From positions 1 to 32,065 of the forward strand of contig CAZAEL010000028.1 in NCBI GenBank assembly GCA_964484135.1: 32,065 nucleotides of DNA, written 5' to 3'. The DNA is from CAZAEL01 sp964484135 (lineage in GTDB: Bacteria; Elusimicrobiota; Elusimicrobia; FEN-1173). Below the pieces are notes generated by a model. That model saw only the letters and a list, made by a program, of their open reading frames with translations. It was not told where the DNA came from and made no database searches. Below are positions 12,901 through 24,900 of the stretch, piece by piece (positions within the stretch are counted from its first letter, which is position 1; every line of letters starts with the position of its first letter). The position numbers were made by a program, and so were the translations under genes.

Positions 12901-15900
12901 GCGCCAACGGCACGGATGGGTTCCTCCTGCGCGGCACGGTGGAACTCAGGAGCAACGAGCTCATGGTGGCCGCGGAAGGGGCCAAGCTGACGTACGCCAT
13001 GAGCAGCGGGGCGTGCTTCGCCATGGGGACTTTCGACCCCGGCCAGACCTACGAGTTCCGTGAAGGGCAGTGGATGCTGTGGGTGGACACCTCCGAACAC
13101 AACGACAGCAATGTTTTTACCGGAATCGCCGTTTGGGGGTTCGTCATCCAGGGGGCCATTTTCGGGACCGATTCCTACGCCGAATGGCAGTGGGACTTTT
13201 TGAGGGACCACAAGGACGCGGTTTTCACCCAGCAGCGCAACTGGGCCAGCGTCAACAGCTTCGCCAGGGGCGCGGTGGCGGGGATCAACCGGGTGACCCT
13301 CTTCATCATCAGTCTGGGCGGCCTGATCAATGCGCCCTATGTCGAGGATTTCAGGTTCGCCATAGAAGCCTTCGACGCCGAGACGGTGAGCATGTGGAAA
13401 GGCATTATCGGCGAATACAACACCCGGCAGGCGATGAAGATCGGGGATTTCGTGGGACAGACCCTGATCATCACGCTGCTGACGCTGGGCGCCTCGCTGG
13501 TGGCGGAGGCTCTGATCGCACCCGTCATGGCCGCCAGGCTGGCTTCCTGGGGGTGGTTGGGGCGGGCGATCCTGTCGTCGGCCCGTGTTATGGCGGGCTT
13601 CGGAAACTTCGTGGTCAGTTCCGTGGTGCGGATCGCGACCAGCACCTTCGTCCGCATGGCGGTCATCTTCACGGTCACCGACATCCTGCTCAACAGCGGC
13701 GCGGAGCTCCTCTGGGGGAAGGACTGGTACGAACAGCTTGAGAGCTTGAGCGGCAGCAACTTCTTCTACGGCATCGCCTTCCAGGGGGTCAGCATGCTCC
13801 GGACCCTTTCCCTGGCCGGGAACCGGGTGAGCGAGCAAAGCTGGATGGGCCAGAGCTTCTTTGGCGTCAATATCACCATCAACGACCACACCTATGAGGT
13901 GAAGTGGGGCCACATCTTCAACATCGCGGTGTACGCTTTCGGCGGACAGATCGTGTCCGCGGGCCGCGCGGCCATCACCTCCATCGCTTCGGGCGGGTTC
14001 GCCACGTGGGCGCGCGGCCTCACCGTCAGCGGGGTGAAAGCCTGGGCCTCCGCAGGGCTTCAGGCGTGGGGAACCAGCCTCAGGGTGGGTTTCAGCCGGT
14101 CCGGCTCGCAGTTCTTCTCCATGCTCGGCATCCGGACCATCGTTAACAACACCGGAAGGCTGGTGTTCACAAACGGCGCAAAGTTCAGCGGCGGTCTGTT
14201 CTTGAGGACATGGATGGGGATCGGGGCCTCCTACGTGAGAATCGCGGCCATCAACGTGACACTGCAGTTCATGAGCATGGGGATCCACACCATCAACCCC
14301 TACATCGGAAACGCCTTCCATTCGGACATCCTGAACTTCGTCTTTGGGGAGTTCGCCCCGCGGAACGCGGTCCTGCCGACCACCTTGGGCGGTTTCTGGG
14401 ACACCGCCGTGCAGGGCTTCAGCCAGGCCATCACGCCGAATTGGTTCAACGTGGGGTTCGCGGCCGGGCTTCCTCTCCTGATGCCGATCTTCCAGGGAGT
14501 GCTTTCTCCATTCCTTCCCAAGGCGGCGGAGACCATGGCCACCGGTTCGGCGGCCGGAACCCCCGCGGCGGCGGGGTCCGAGGGATTCTTGCAAGGCGTC
14601 GCATCCGTGCCTTCTTATATCGTGAACGCCGCGGTGGAGGAAGGGTTCAAGGAGAACATCATCCAGGCGGCGGTCACGCCGATCGTCGGCGCACAGGCGG
14701 CGGAGTTCGTCTCCGAATTGGTCTCGCCCGACGGCGGCACTGCCACCTTCCAGTCCCAGACGGCCTCCTTCTCCTCGTCACGGGGCGGCCAGCAGATCAT
14801 TGACGCGGCCCAGGAAGTCACCTCCGCCTCTCCCAGCGAGTCTTCCGGCTCCCGTACGCGCCTGATAGAGGCCATCGCCTCGGCGTTCGGCATTTCCGAG
14901 TTGCGCGTTGATTACGCCATCCAAGAGATGCTGGGAGAGGGGGCCTCGACGCCGGCGGAGTTCGTGGCCGCCGCCCTGGCCTTCTCGGCGGGCACCTATC
15001 AGGGGTTGCAGCATGGCACGCCCGCCATGGCGTCCCTCTATCAGCTGGCTCTGGACAATTCCGTGGATCTGGCCGTCGCCCAGAAGGCCAACCTGCTCTT
15101 TTCGGCCGCCCCGCTTCTGGCGTTGGCCGAGGTGTCCCCCGCGCCTGCGGCCCGGGAAATAGAGGCGGCGTCGGAAGCGGCTGAAGCCGCCGACGCGGCC
15201 GCCGCGGTGCCTTCCCAGCTGGGAGGCCCGCAGGTGCCGCAGACCGCAGGGGCGCAACAGGCGCTGCGGGGGACGGGTTCCCTTCCGTCCGTCGTCACCG
15301 CTCAATCGGCGGAGGGCAACAACGCCGAATCCGTGCCTTCGCAGGATCTCTCCTCGTTGGAAACGCCGGCGAACCTCTCTGAACTGTCTTCTCTGTTGGA
15401 AGCCGGTTCTTGGCAGGAGTTCTTGGGGGCGATCGCCGCCGCGGCTCCGGCTTTGGCGGCGCTGGAAGGCGGTACGGTGGGGTTGGCGCAGTTCGCGGAG
15501 ACGGCCTTGGGGGTCATGAAATACGGGAACGCCACGCGGAACGCGTTCAAGGCCATCATGACCAGCCTGGCGCAGACATCTGTGAGGCAGACGTCTCAGG
15601 CCGTGGCGCTGGCGCGGCTGGCGTCCTTCGTGATGGCTGATTCGGCCTTCCACGGAATGGACCTGCGGACGAAGAGCCGGCTGGCGGGGCAGTTGATCGG
15701 GGCGGTGGGCGACTTCTTGGTTTCCCGGGACACGCTGCCTGAAGACGTGGGGAGCCAGGAATTCTGGGACGCGGCGGAGGGGGAGGGCCTGCTGGCGGCG
15801 GTGCAACAGCTGGGCTATATGGCCTTTACCGAGGGAGACCTGCGGCTGCAGACGTTGCTGGCGGGCTATCTGGTGGGGCAGACCACGCTGGTGATGGCGA

Positions 15901-18900
15901 GTCAGGAGGGGACGAACCTTCCGGCGGGGCAGATCAACTTGAGGGCTTTCGTGGCGCATACGATCAATCAGATCACCCCCAAGTCCTTCCAGGAGTCCCT
16001 GTACCAGGTGCAAATCCTGTCGCAGGGTGAAAGGGCCCAGTTCTTCGTGGCGGCGTCCTTGCTGTTGATGCAGATGGGGGGCCTGGGACGGGGGAACGTT
16101 CCGAACCTGATGAACATGCTGATGACGTTGAGCATGAACGTCCGGAAGCTGGATTCCAATCTCCAAAAGAAAGTGGATTTCATGGAGACGGTCCTGGGCG
16201 CCTTCTTGAGTCAGCATGTGCAGGAGGCGAGATTGCAAACGGGCGCCGGGGCCTTTTCCAACACCCTGGTGACCATGGCGGCCTACGCCATCAACAACGC
16301 CATGGGAGGCGGGCTGGACGCGCTCTTCGCGTCCATGCTGTTCCAGACCGTGGCGACGGGTGCCAGGGCACAGTCGTCCGCCGGGCAAGGGCAAGGCGTC
16401 GATGCGGCCGGTCAGACGCGGGCGGAGGAGGCCCAGGTCGATCTCTCGCCCGTCGCGCCGCACCAGGTCACAGACAGGGTCAGGCAGCTTGTGAGCGACG
16501 CCAGCGCGAAGGTTCACGAGGAGGTGGAGGTGAACGGCGTTATGGTCAACGCCGGGGCGCTGGCCATCATGCAATTCGTGCAGGAGGGCGCCGCGGCGGC
16601 CGTGAAAGCTGTCCAGGAACGGGGGGGAGACCCCACCTTGGAGCTTCGGTTTAACCCCAAATTCGCTGAATCGGGATACCGGGCGGCCCAGATGGATGCC
16701 TTCTCCCGTATCTTCGTGGCCATGATGGAGGGAAGGTCCCTGGAATCGGCGGAGATGCGGCGGTACGCGGAAATCCTCCAGGTGGCCGGCGGCAAGACCC
16801 TCCTGGCCATGGCGTCTTTGGTGCTGTTGGAGGCGCGGACCGAAGGCAACAAGTTCAACGTGATCTTCACCAACACGGACCCCAACATTGGGCCCATGGC
16901 GGACCACGTCAAGGCGCTTTTCGGGGACTCCTTCGGCGAGGTGCTGACCCTGACCGGGGACGACATCCGCCAATACCAGGGGAAACCCCAAGCCCTGCGG
17001 GAAAGGATGGCGCGGGCGCGGGTGGTGGTCATGACGTACGAGGGGTGGGGCGGGATGATCGGTCTTGACTTCGCCACGTTGCTGGCGGACAGCACGGATC
17101 CGGAGCTGGGCCGGATCGCGGCGGCGAACCGGGCCCTTTTGGAAAAACACGACATCAAATTCACCCAGGAGAAAAATCACGATGGGACCGTCAAGGTCAG
17201 CTTCAACGATCCCAGACAGTCCCGGGAGGCCATCCGCATCCTGGTGGAGGAAGGGGGCCAGGGCTTGGAGCGGACGTCGATCGATTTCACCCGCATCGGG
17301 AACGCCATCGCGGACGAAATCGACTATTTCGCGACCATCCCCATGCAGGCGCTGGCCGGTGGGATGGGGAAATTCTGGACGCAAAGCCCCTTGGTGGGCT
17401 ATTACACGGAACTCGCCAGCCTGCGCAAAGAGGGCGGGCCCGCGCGGGTGATGGAACAGGCGGAGGACCTGCTGGAAAAATACCAGGAAGCGGGGGTCAC
17501 CCTCCAACGCATCCTGAGCGACCTGGCCCTGGCGGACGCTTCTCCCGGGGCTCTGGCCAAGATGGCCGGGTTTTATGAAAGGATGTCCGCCGTGGCCGGG
17601 CAATTGTCCTCCAATGGAAAGCGGTCGGTCTCCGAGAGCGAAATCGAACGGGCGGTCCAGGAACTGATGACCCAACTGCCCCAGGGCGCCGCTTTGACGC
17701 AGGAAGCCGTGAGCGAAGCCTTAAAAGCCCAAATCCAGAGCCAACGCGCCCGGGTCTATTTCACGCAGATCCACGACATGAGCAAGGCGCTGCACGCGGC
17801 TTCCCAAGGGTACAAGGCGGAAGGGGTGCTCATGGGGGCAAAGCGGTGGCTGAAGGACGCGACGCGGGCCGTGGGGGCCTTCTGGGGGCGGGACGCCCTG
17901 AACCAGGACGCCGCGGACGTGGACATCGCCTTGACGACGGAGGACGGCCGTCCGGCGGCCCTCTCTCAGGAGCAGATCGACAAAAAAATCGAAGAGCAGG
18001 TCAAAGGCCTGCGGGAGAGTTTCGGCGACCTGTCCTTCAATCCGACCGAGATGCGGGAGCACCTGTACAACGGCATGACGGCCCATGACATGTCGGACGG
18101 AAACGGGTACATCTTCGACCGTATGAACGGCCGCATCGTGGTGACGAACCTGGGCGTGGGCGTGGAGGGCTTGAGCCTGCCCGCCGGCACCATGCAGGTC
18201 CTGGAGGTGCGGCATGGGGTGGACATCAGCCGCCCCATTTCGGAAACGTACATCTCCAACTCCCTTCAGGCCATGAACACCTTCGGAGACATCATCGGTC
18301 TCACGGGCACTTATACGCCGGTGGTGGAAAACTCGGTCATGAAACAGCTGGGGATCGTGAAGGGGGGCAAGGTCGGGTCCAAGGCGGTCACTTCCACGAA
18401 CTTCGGCCTGTTCGAGTCCCAGGCCGGCGCCTTGAATTTCATCACCACGAAGACGCAGCAGATGGACGACGAGAGCATCCCCAACTTCAACCTGGTGCTG
18501 ACCTCGGACTCCCAGGTCACGGGGCAGGTGGTGCGGGCGTTGCTTCTGGGCATGGGCATCGAAACCGTGGAGGTCGTCCGAGCCGACGGACAGAAGGAGA
18601 CCCGGAAAGTGGCCGACATCACGGCCAGCGAGATGAGTCTTCTGCGGGACATCGCCAGTCAGAACGGGATCGCGTTCGTGGACCCGGCTTCCGGGAACGT
18701 GTCCCAACAGGCGTCGGACCTGAGCGACGCGGTCAAGCGAGGGGAATATCGGTTCGTGGTGGCGGACGCCTTCCTCCTGGGACGGGGCTGGGATGTCGGC
18801 AACATGGTCGAGGCGAAGGAGGCCATTGTGCGGAATTTCGAGGCCCGGACCGGCCGTCCCGCGGCCCAGGGAAAGGTCCAGGCCACGCTCTTCCTGGTCA

Positions 18901-21900
18901 ACCCCGAGTCCATGACCACCTCCCAGATGGAGCAGGCCATGGGGCGGTTGGACCCCTATCTGGACAACCGGTTCAGCAAGGAAGCTTACGACAAGGACAT
19001 CGTGGGCCTGATCACGGTGGAAACGGCCCGCCAGCATGAAAGCCTCCGGAAAGCGGTCCAGGAAAAAGGCGGGGAGTGGTCCGTGGACGCGATCGTCGAG
19101 AACCTGCAGGAAATCCAGGGGCTCAACGAAGAGGAGGTCCTCAAGAAAGCGGGCCAGACCATCAAGGTGAGCCAAATTGACCAGTTCGTTCAGGCGGACC
19201 GCGCGCCTCCGACGATTGAGGAGGTTCGGAACGACCCCACCGTCACGCCGGATATCCTTTCCGCCCTCCAGGATGCAAAGGCGGGATACGTCGCCGACGG
19301 AAAACTCACGAAACAAGGCCAAGCCTTCCTCACCCTCTACAAACAGTATCGAAAACTCAAGGTCATCTATATCGGCGACGATGATCAACGCAAAGGCGTC
19401 TCCATCCAGGCCGAGGACATTCAGCGCATCATGAGCGACAACGACGCGGACTGGAACGTGGCCCTGATGGAGCTGTTCATCCAGAAAGTCAACGACACCC
19501 ATAACCCCGCCCTGACGGGCCGGAAAGGTTTCGCCAAACTGAACCGCATGCACCAGGCTCTTTTGGCCAGCAAGGCGAGGCAGGAACGGACCAAGTCCCT
19601 CACAGAAGCGGCGATGTCTTCGATGACGCGCCATCAGCAGACCCAGTTGCGGGACAGCAAGGTGCGGAACGTCCTGTTCATGCTGAAGCGGCCCTTCCTG
19701 GCCTGGAGCGTGATTCGCTCCGGTTGGGACCATTCTTTGGCCAACGCGGCCCGCGACATGGAGCTGTGGGCCATGGAACAGTTCGGCATGGCTGAGGACG
19801 AACTGAGCGCGGAGGGCTTGGACGGCATGCTGGAGGTCTCCCGCCTGGCCTCGGTCAACTATGACCAGGACAGCAAACAGTTCCGTCTTTCCCTGACATC
19901 CGAGGGGAAGGCTCAACGGGGTCGGCTCATCCGGTACCTTCACGACGTCCTCTCTCCGGAGGAGCGTCGCCTGCTGACGAGGAAGGTCGCCGTGCGGGAC
20001 GTTCCCATCCGCCAGGACGGGAAGGTGGACCTGCCGCTCCTGGCCAAGAAATTGGCCGCAAAGCCGATCTCCCCGATTCTTGTCAATCTTTCCCTGGCCG
20101 CCCTGCCGCTGGTGCTGGCTGTGGCGGTCGTGACCTGGACCTGGGCGCCCTTGATGCCGGCCATCGCTTTGGCCGGCATGCTGTTCATGCAGGCCATCCA
20201 GGTCAAGATGCCCCAATTGGGGGAAAAGATGGAGCAAAAGCTTCAGGCCAAATCCCGCGGGGGCGCGGTGATACAAGGCGTCACCTTGGGCATCGCCTTT
20301 GTCACCGGGGGCCCGCTCATGGGCTTGGTGACGTTTGCGACCCTCATCTTGCCGAAGGCGAAGGAAGCGATTCAGAAGGCTCCTCGCGTGGCGGAAGCGA
20401 TCGGCGTTCGGGAGAAGGGGATTTCCTCAAGTCCTTTCATCGCCGTCATCGAGGGAATCTCGGCCGCGCAAAGAGCGGTGGAGTCGGCCGATCTGAGCGA
20501 TGAGGAAAATCAGTGGATCGCCCAGCAATTGGCGCGCCACGAGCGGGCGTTCTTGGAGCAAGCCAAGGACATGCCTGAGGCGGAGCGCGAGGAGCGCAAG
20601 CTCAAGACCCTGGGGGAGGCCAAGAAAAAGCTGGAGGAGGCCGCGCGGAAACGGCGGCCCAATGTGGCGGATTCTCTGGGGGTGTTGAAGAGCGTCAGGA
20701 CCCATCTGCCCAAGTCCGTGGAAGTCGACGATGAGACGATCCTCGCCATTGTGGCGGGAGCGGATCTGTCGCTTGAGGAAGGCGCCTTGGAGAACGTCTT
20801 GAGGGCCTATCGGTATTTGAGCGAGAAAGTCAAGGAGGCGGAGATCACGGAGAGCTATTTTGAAGCGCTCTCCATAGGAGAACTGGCGGCGCTCGACGAA
20901 GCGGGTCTCAGGCGTTATTACCTCAACTTCCAGCGGCTTTCCCGGATCGGACGGGAGAACGACGAGCCGCAGTTTGCGGAGTCTTTCCCTGTTTCCTACT
21001 TGGCAGCCGAGAACTTCGATCCCGATACGGTCTGGCGGACCCATGTGTTGTCTCTCAAAGGGAAAGTCGCTTCGGCCCTGTTGGCGGACATCCAGGAAAT
21101 GGTCGCGGCGGAGGAAGAACGGATGCGTGCCGACGGACGTCTTCCCAAGGATGCCTCCCCGCAGGTGGTGAACTCCATCCTGTCCGGCATTCTGAAGGCT
21201 CGAATGACCCCGGATGTCATCCGGCAGAAGGCCTGGGAACACGGTTTGGGACTGGACGACGCTTTCCTGCTTTTCAGGATGGCGGAGAACTTTGGGCTGC
21301 AGAAGGCCCGGTCCGCCATATCCCGGGTCTTCTCAAGCGCCCATGAGACGGACAGGTGGCGGCGGATTCTGGGGGCGGACATGGACGGCTTCTTGTCCTA
21401 TGAGGCCAGTCTGGCCAGGAGGGCTCGCGAGGTTTATGCGCCCGAGGCCCGGGCCAACGTGGAATCTTTTGCCAGGGCGGTCAAGATGGTGTTCGGCGTT
21501 GAGATTGAAGCCTTGGACAAAGAGGGCGTCAGTTTCAATCCCACCGCCTCCGGGACTTTGGGGCAACGGGCCTCTGTGCGCCTGGGGGACAAGGTTGCAG
21601 ACCTTTATTGGATGGGAGATTTTGTGGTCGCCGTCTCCGGTTCGATGACGCGTGTCTACGCAAAGGGCACGGGAATGTTGTTGGCCAAGATGGATTTCGC
21701 CGCGGCGGATGTCTCGGTCGTCACAGACCGGAACAAGGGCACGGACACGATCCTGTTCTTCGATGCCGAGGACAAGCAATCGGGGAGACTCGATATCGGC
21801 AGGACGCCGGACGGACGCGTCGTTTCCATCCATCGGGCGGAAGGCCGGGACGACGATACTCTCCTGCAGGCCATGGTGGAGCTTGAGTCCGAGGCCGGGC

Positions 21901-24900
21901 GGCGGGGCGGCGTCACCTATCGGACGCTGGCCGACTTCTTGTCCGTCGGCATCCCGAAGGTCATTCGAAACGCCGGGACGATCGAGGGGCGGTTGATGAA
22001 ACCCCGCCAATTGATGGACCTTCTGCTGGCGGAGATGGGATATGACGGCGACATGGACGTCATTTCGGCGAACCATCGCCGGATTCAATCTTCTCTGGGG
22101 CAGGACGCGGCTGATCGGTATGACGCCCGAATTCTTTCCAATTCGACCATGGTGGACGCCATCATTTCAAGTGTCCATGGCCTGTCGGCGGTCTTTGGTC
22201 GAGAGGTGGTCCAGAGGCTGTCTGTGGCCGTCCTGTCGAATGCCAGGTTCACGGGGATGCTCGCGGAGGCGATTTCCGAGGCGGGCGGGGTCCGGCCGGG
22301 TCTCTCGGCCGTTCAGGTCGCGGCCGCGATCAATGAAGCCTATGAGAATCTCGCGAAGGGGAGCTTGGAAAGAAAAGAATTGGCCGCTGTTGACCGGATT
22401 GTGAACGATCTGCGCGCCAGATCGGTCAGCCGAGACACGCGCCAGGGGCCGTTGGTGATGGCGAAGTCCATGGACCAAATCATGACGGAAATGGAAAGCG
22501 AAGGCCGGCCCTCCGTCAAGAGCACGGACCGGCGGGTGGGGCCGCGCGTCCTCGCCGAGGCGCAAGAAAGGGCGGAGGCGGAAGCCGCGGCACGGCCGAA
22601 AGAGACCGATCGTCGGCGGGACAAGTCCCGCGTGGGAATCTCCGCTGCGTCCAGAACGGAAAGGCTTGCCAGGGAACTCGGCATCGCGGGCCGGGAGGAA
22701 GAAGCCACCCTGCGGTATTTCGTGGAGGCCGCTCAGCGAGAGGACGCGGTTGCGGTGCGCCGTCTTGCCGACTCCGTGGCCAGACTCGCGGCCCACAAAG
22801 ACGACCGTTATCTTGGCTTGTTGTCCGAATGGCTGAAGGAATACGGATTGGATCTGGACATGAAGGCCTTGCGCGCCGAAAGGCATCCGGGCCGGGCGCT
22901 GTATGCCCTCATCCTGTCCGGCTGGCTGGATCGCGTTCTCTCCGACATGCCAGTCGACCAGAAAGAGGCCTTCTTCCGGTCCGTCACGGGACTTCAGAAG
23001 GGCCGGTTCGTCCACGGCAACACCAAGATGAAGAATCTTTATAGGCAGGTCACCGGGCATCCGCTGGACGCTTCTTTCTCGGGATTGGGGGAGGTGCGGG
23101 TCGCCGATGTTCGGCTTATCCCGACCTACGCGGAAGCCTACGCTCGGAATAGGAGGAACGTCAGATCGGTGTTGGATCAGGCCGAAGAGGTGGTGAGGCG
23201 CGCGTTGGCGTCGGCGCCTCTCGATGTCTCGACAGAGGAGGAGTCGGGCGAAGGATGGCTTTCGGATGAGGAGCTTGTTCCATCGGAACTTTCTCCGGTG
23301 GGTGTCATCCGGTGGAGGGCCGCCGCGCCGGTGCTGATCCTGACCGTGGCGAGCCTCTTCCTGGTGGGCTGCAACGTGGCCACCGCGCAGGACGCCCAGA
23401 CCATGGCGGAAGGGGGGTTGCGCCTCCTGCAGGTGTTGGCGGTGGGGGTGGTCAGCGTGACGGCGGCCGTGATGGTCCTGACCAGGATGTCTTCGACGAG
23501 GGAGGCGGCGGGCCGGACCGTGGCGGAAAAGCCCGAGGCCGAAGCCGAAGAGGGGATCGAGGGAAAAGCGGGGACTGAGGCGCCCGCGGAACCGGGGACA
23601 TCCATCCAGGAAACGGCCCGGAACGCCATGGGGGCCTTGTCCCGGCTCTGGAGGAACGTGGCTTCCGCGGTGGATCTGGCGGTGGCGGAGGCGCAGGTGC
23701 GGACCGGCACGGTGGACATTGAAGACATCCAGAAGGCCCTGAACCGGCTCACCTCCCAAAGCAAGGCCGTGGAAACGGAGGCCGAGGGGCCGGCTTTGAT
23801 CACCTTCCACGCGGACAAACACGACCGCATCAAGGCCAAGAAGGTGGAGGTGGTGGGCCTGCCCACGCAAACCGACGAGATGCCTGGGACCTTCGCCGAG
23901 CGGATGCTGGCGGAGGGCAAGGTGGCGTACGTGTCCGGGCCCCACATCCTCTATGTGTCCAGAGAGGTGGTGGAGCGGCTCAATCGGCAGGAATTCGTCC
24001 CCGGCCACTTCCACGCCAAGCCGGCCGAGTGGAAAGAGATGTCGGTGGCGGCGCGGCGTCAAGTCATGGCGCCCAGCCTGCAGGACCTGCTGATGGCGCT
24101 GGACCACGACATGACGTTCGTGGCCACGGAGGACATGCGGGGCCGGGTGGACGTGCGGATCGACAAGGGGACCAACCTGGTGACGTTCACGTATTGGGGC
24201 GACCTGGCGGAACGGGGCCGGAACGGAGAGAGCGTGCAGATGGACCTGGGCGCGTTGATGGCCGAGGCCATGGCGCGCGGCGAACGGGTGCACGTCACGC
24301 TGGAGAAGCCGGGCGTGCCGAAGGACGCGCCGGAGGCGGAGCGGTACATGCAGGTGCCTGTGCCGGCGGACGCCATGATCGCCTTCGCTTACTTGGAGGT
24401 GCGCGGCGTCGACGATGTCCGCCAGCTCATGCGGCCCGGCATGACGCCTGAACAGTTCGCCGAGGCGCTCCTGGCCGTGAGCCGGGAGGCCCGGAAGATC
24501 TATGAGCAGGAGGTCAAAGCGACGGAAGGGCAGCGCGGCGGCGGGTTGGCGACGGTCGACCCGCGGCGATTGGTGTCGTCCTACCTGCAGGCCCTGGTGC
24601 CGGGCGGGCGGGGCGCGAGCGCGCCCGCGTCGACCGCCGCGGGGGCGGCAACCGTGTCCCTCGCCGTGCCCGGCGGAGCCCTGCAGCCTTCGGTCGTGGA
24701 ACAGGTCATGGACAGGCTGGGCCAGCGGCAGCAGCCTTCCGGCGGCACGGCGCTGGCCGGCCAGCCGGAGCTTGAGGCCGCCCGGCTCGCCTACCCCGGC
24801 GTCCTGATGCTGGACGCCTCGGTCATGAGCGCGCAAGAGATCCTGCAGGCGACGCAGAACACGCTGGAGGACCAGGACCTGAACGGCGAGAACAAGGTCC

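Noticed and set aside
14620..14690. Possible CPBP-type protease motif (AAVEEGFKENII) in the giant protein
   Set aside because: The paired Glu looks suggestive, but the required Arg spacing and the downstream His motifs of that family were not found.
8778..17675. Further long minus-strand open frames (8778-11705, 11844-14594, 14778-17675)
   Set aside because: These are antisense shadows of the giant gene with biased composition and no recognisable domains or ribosome sites.
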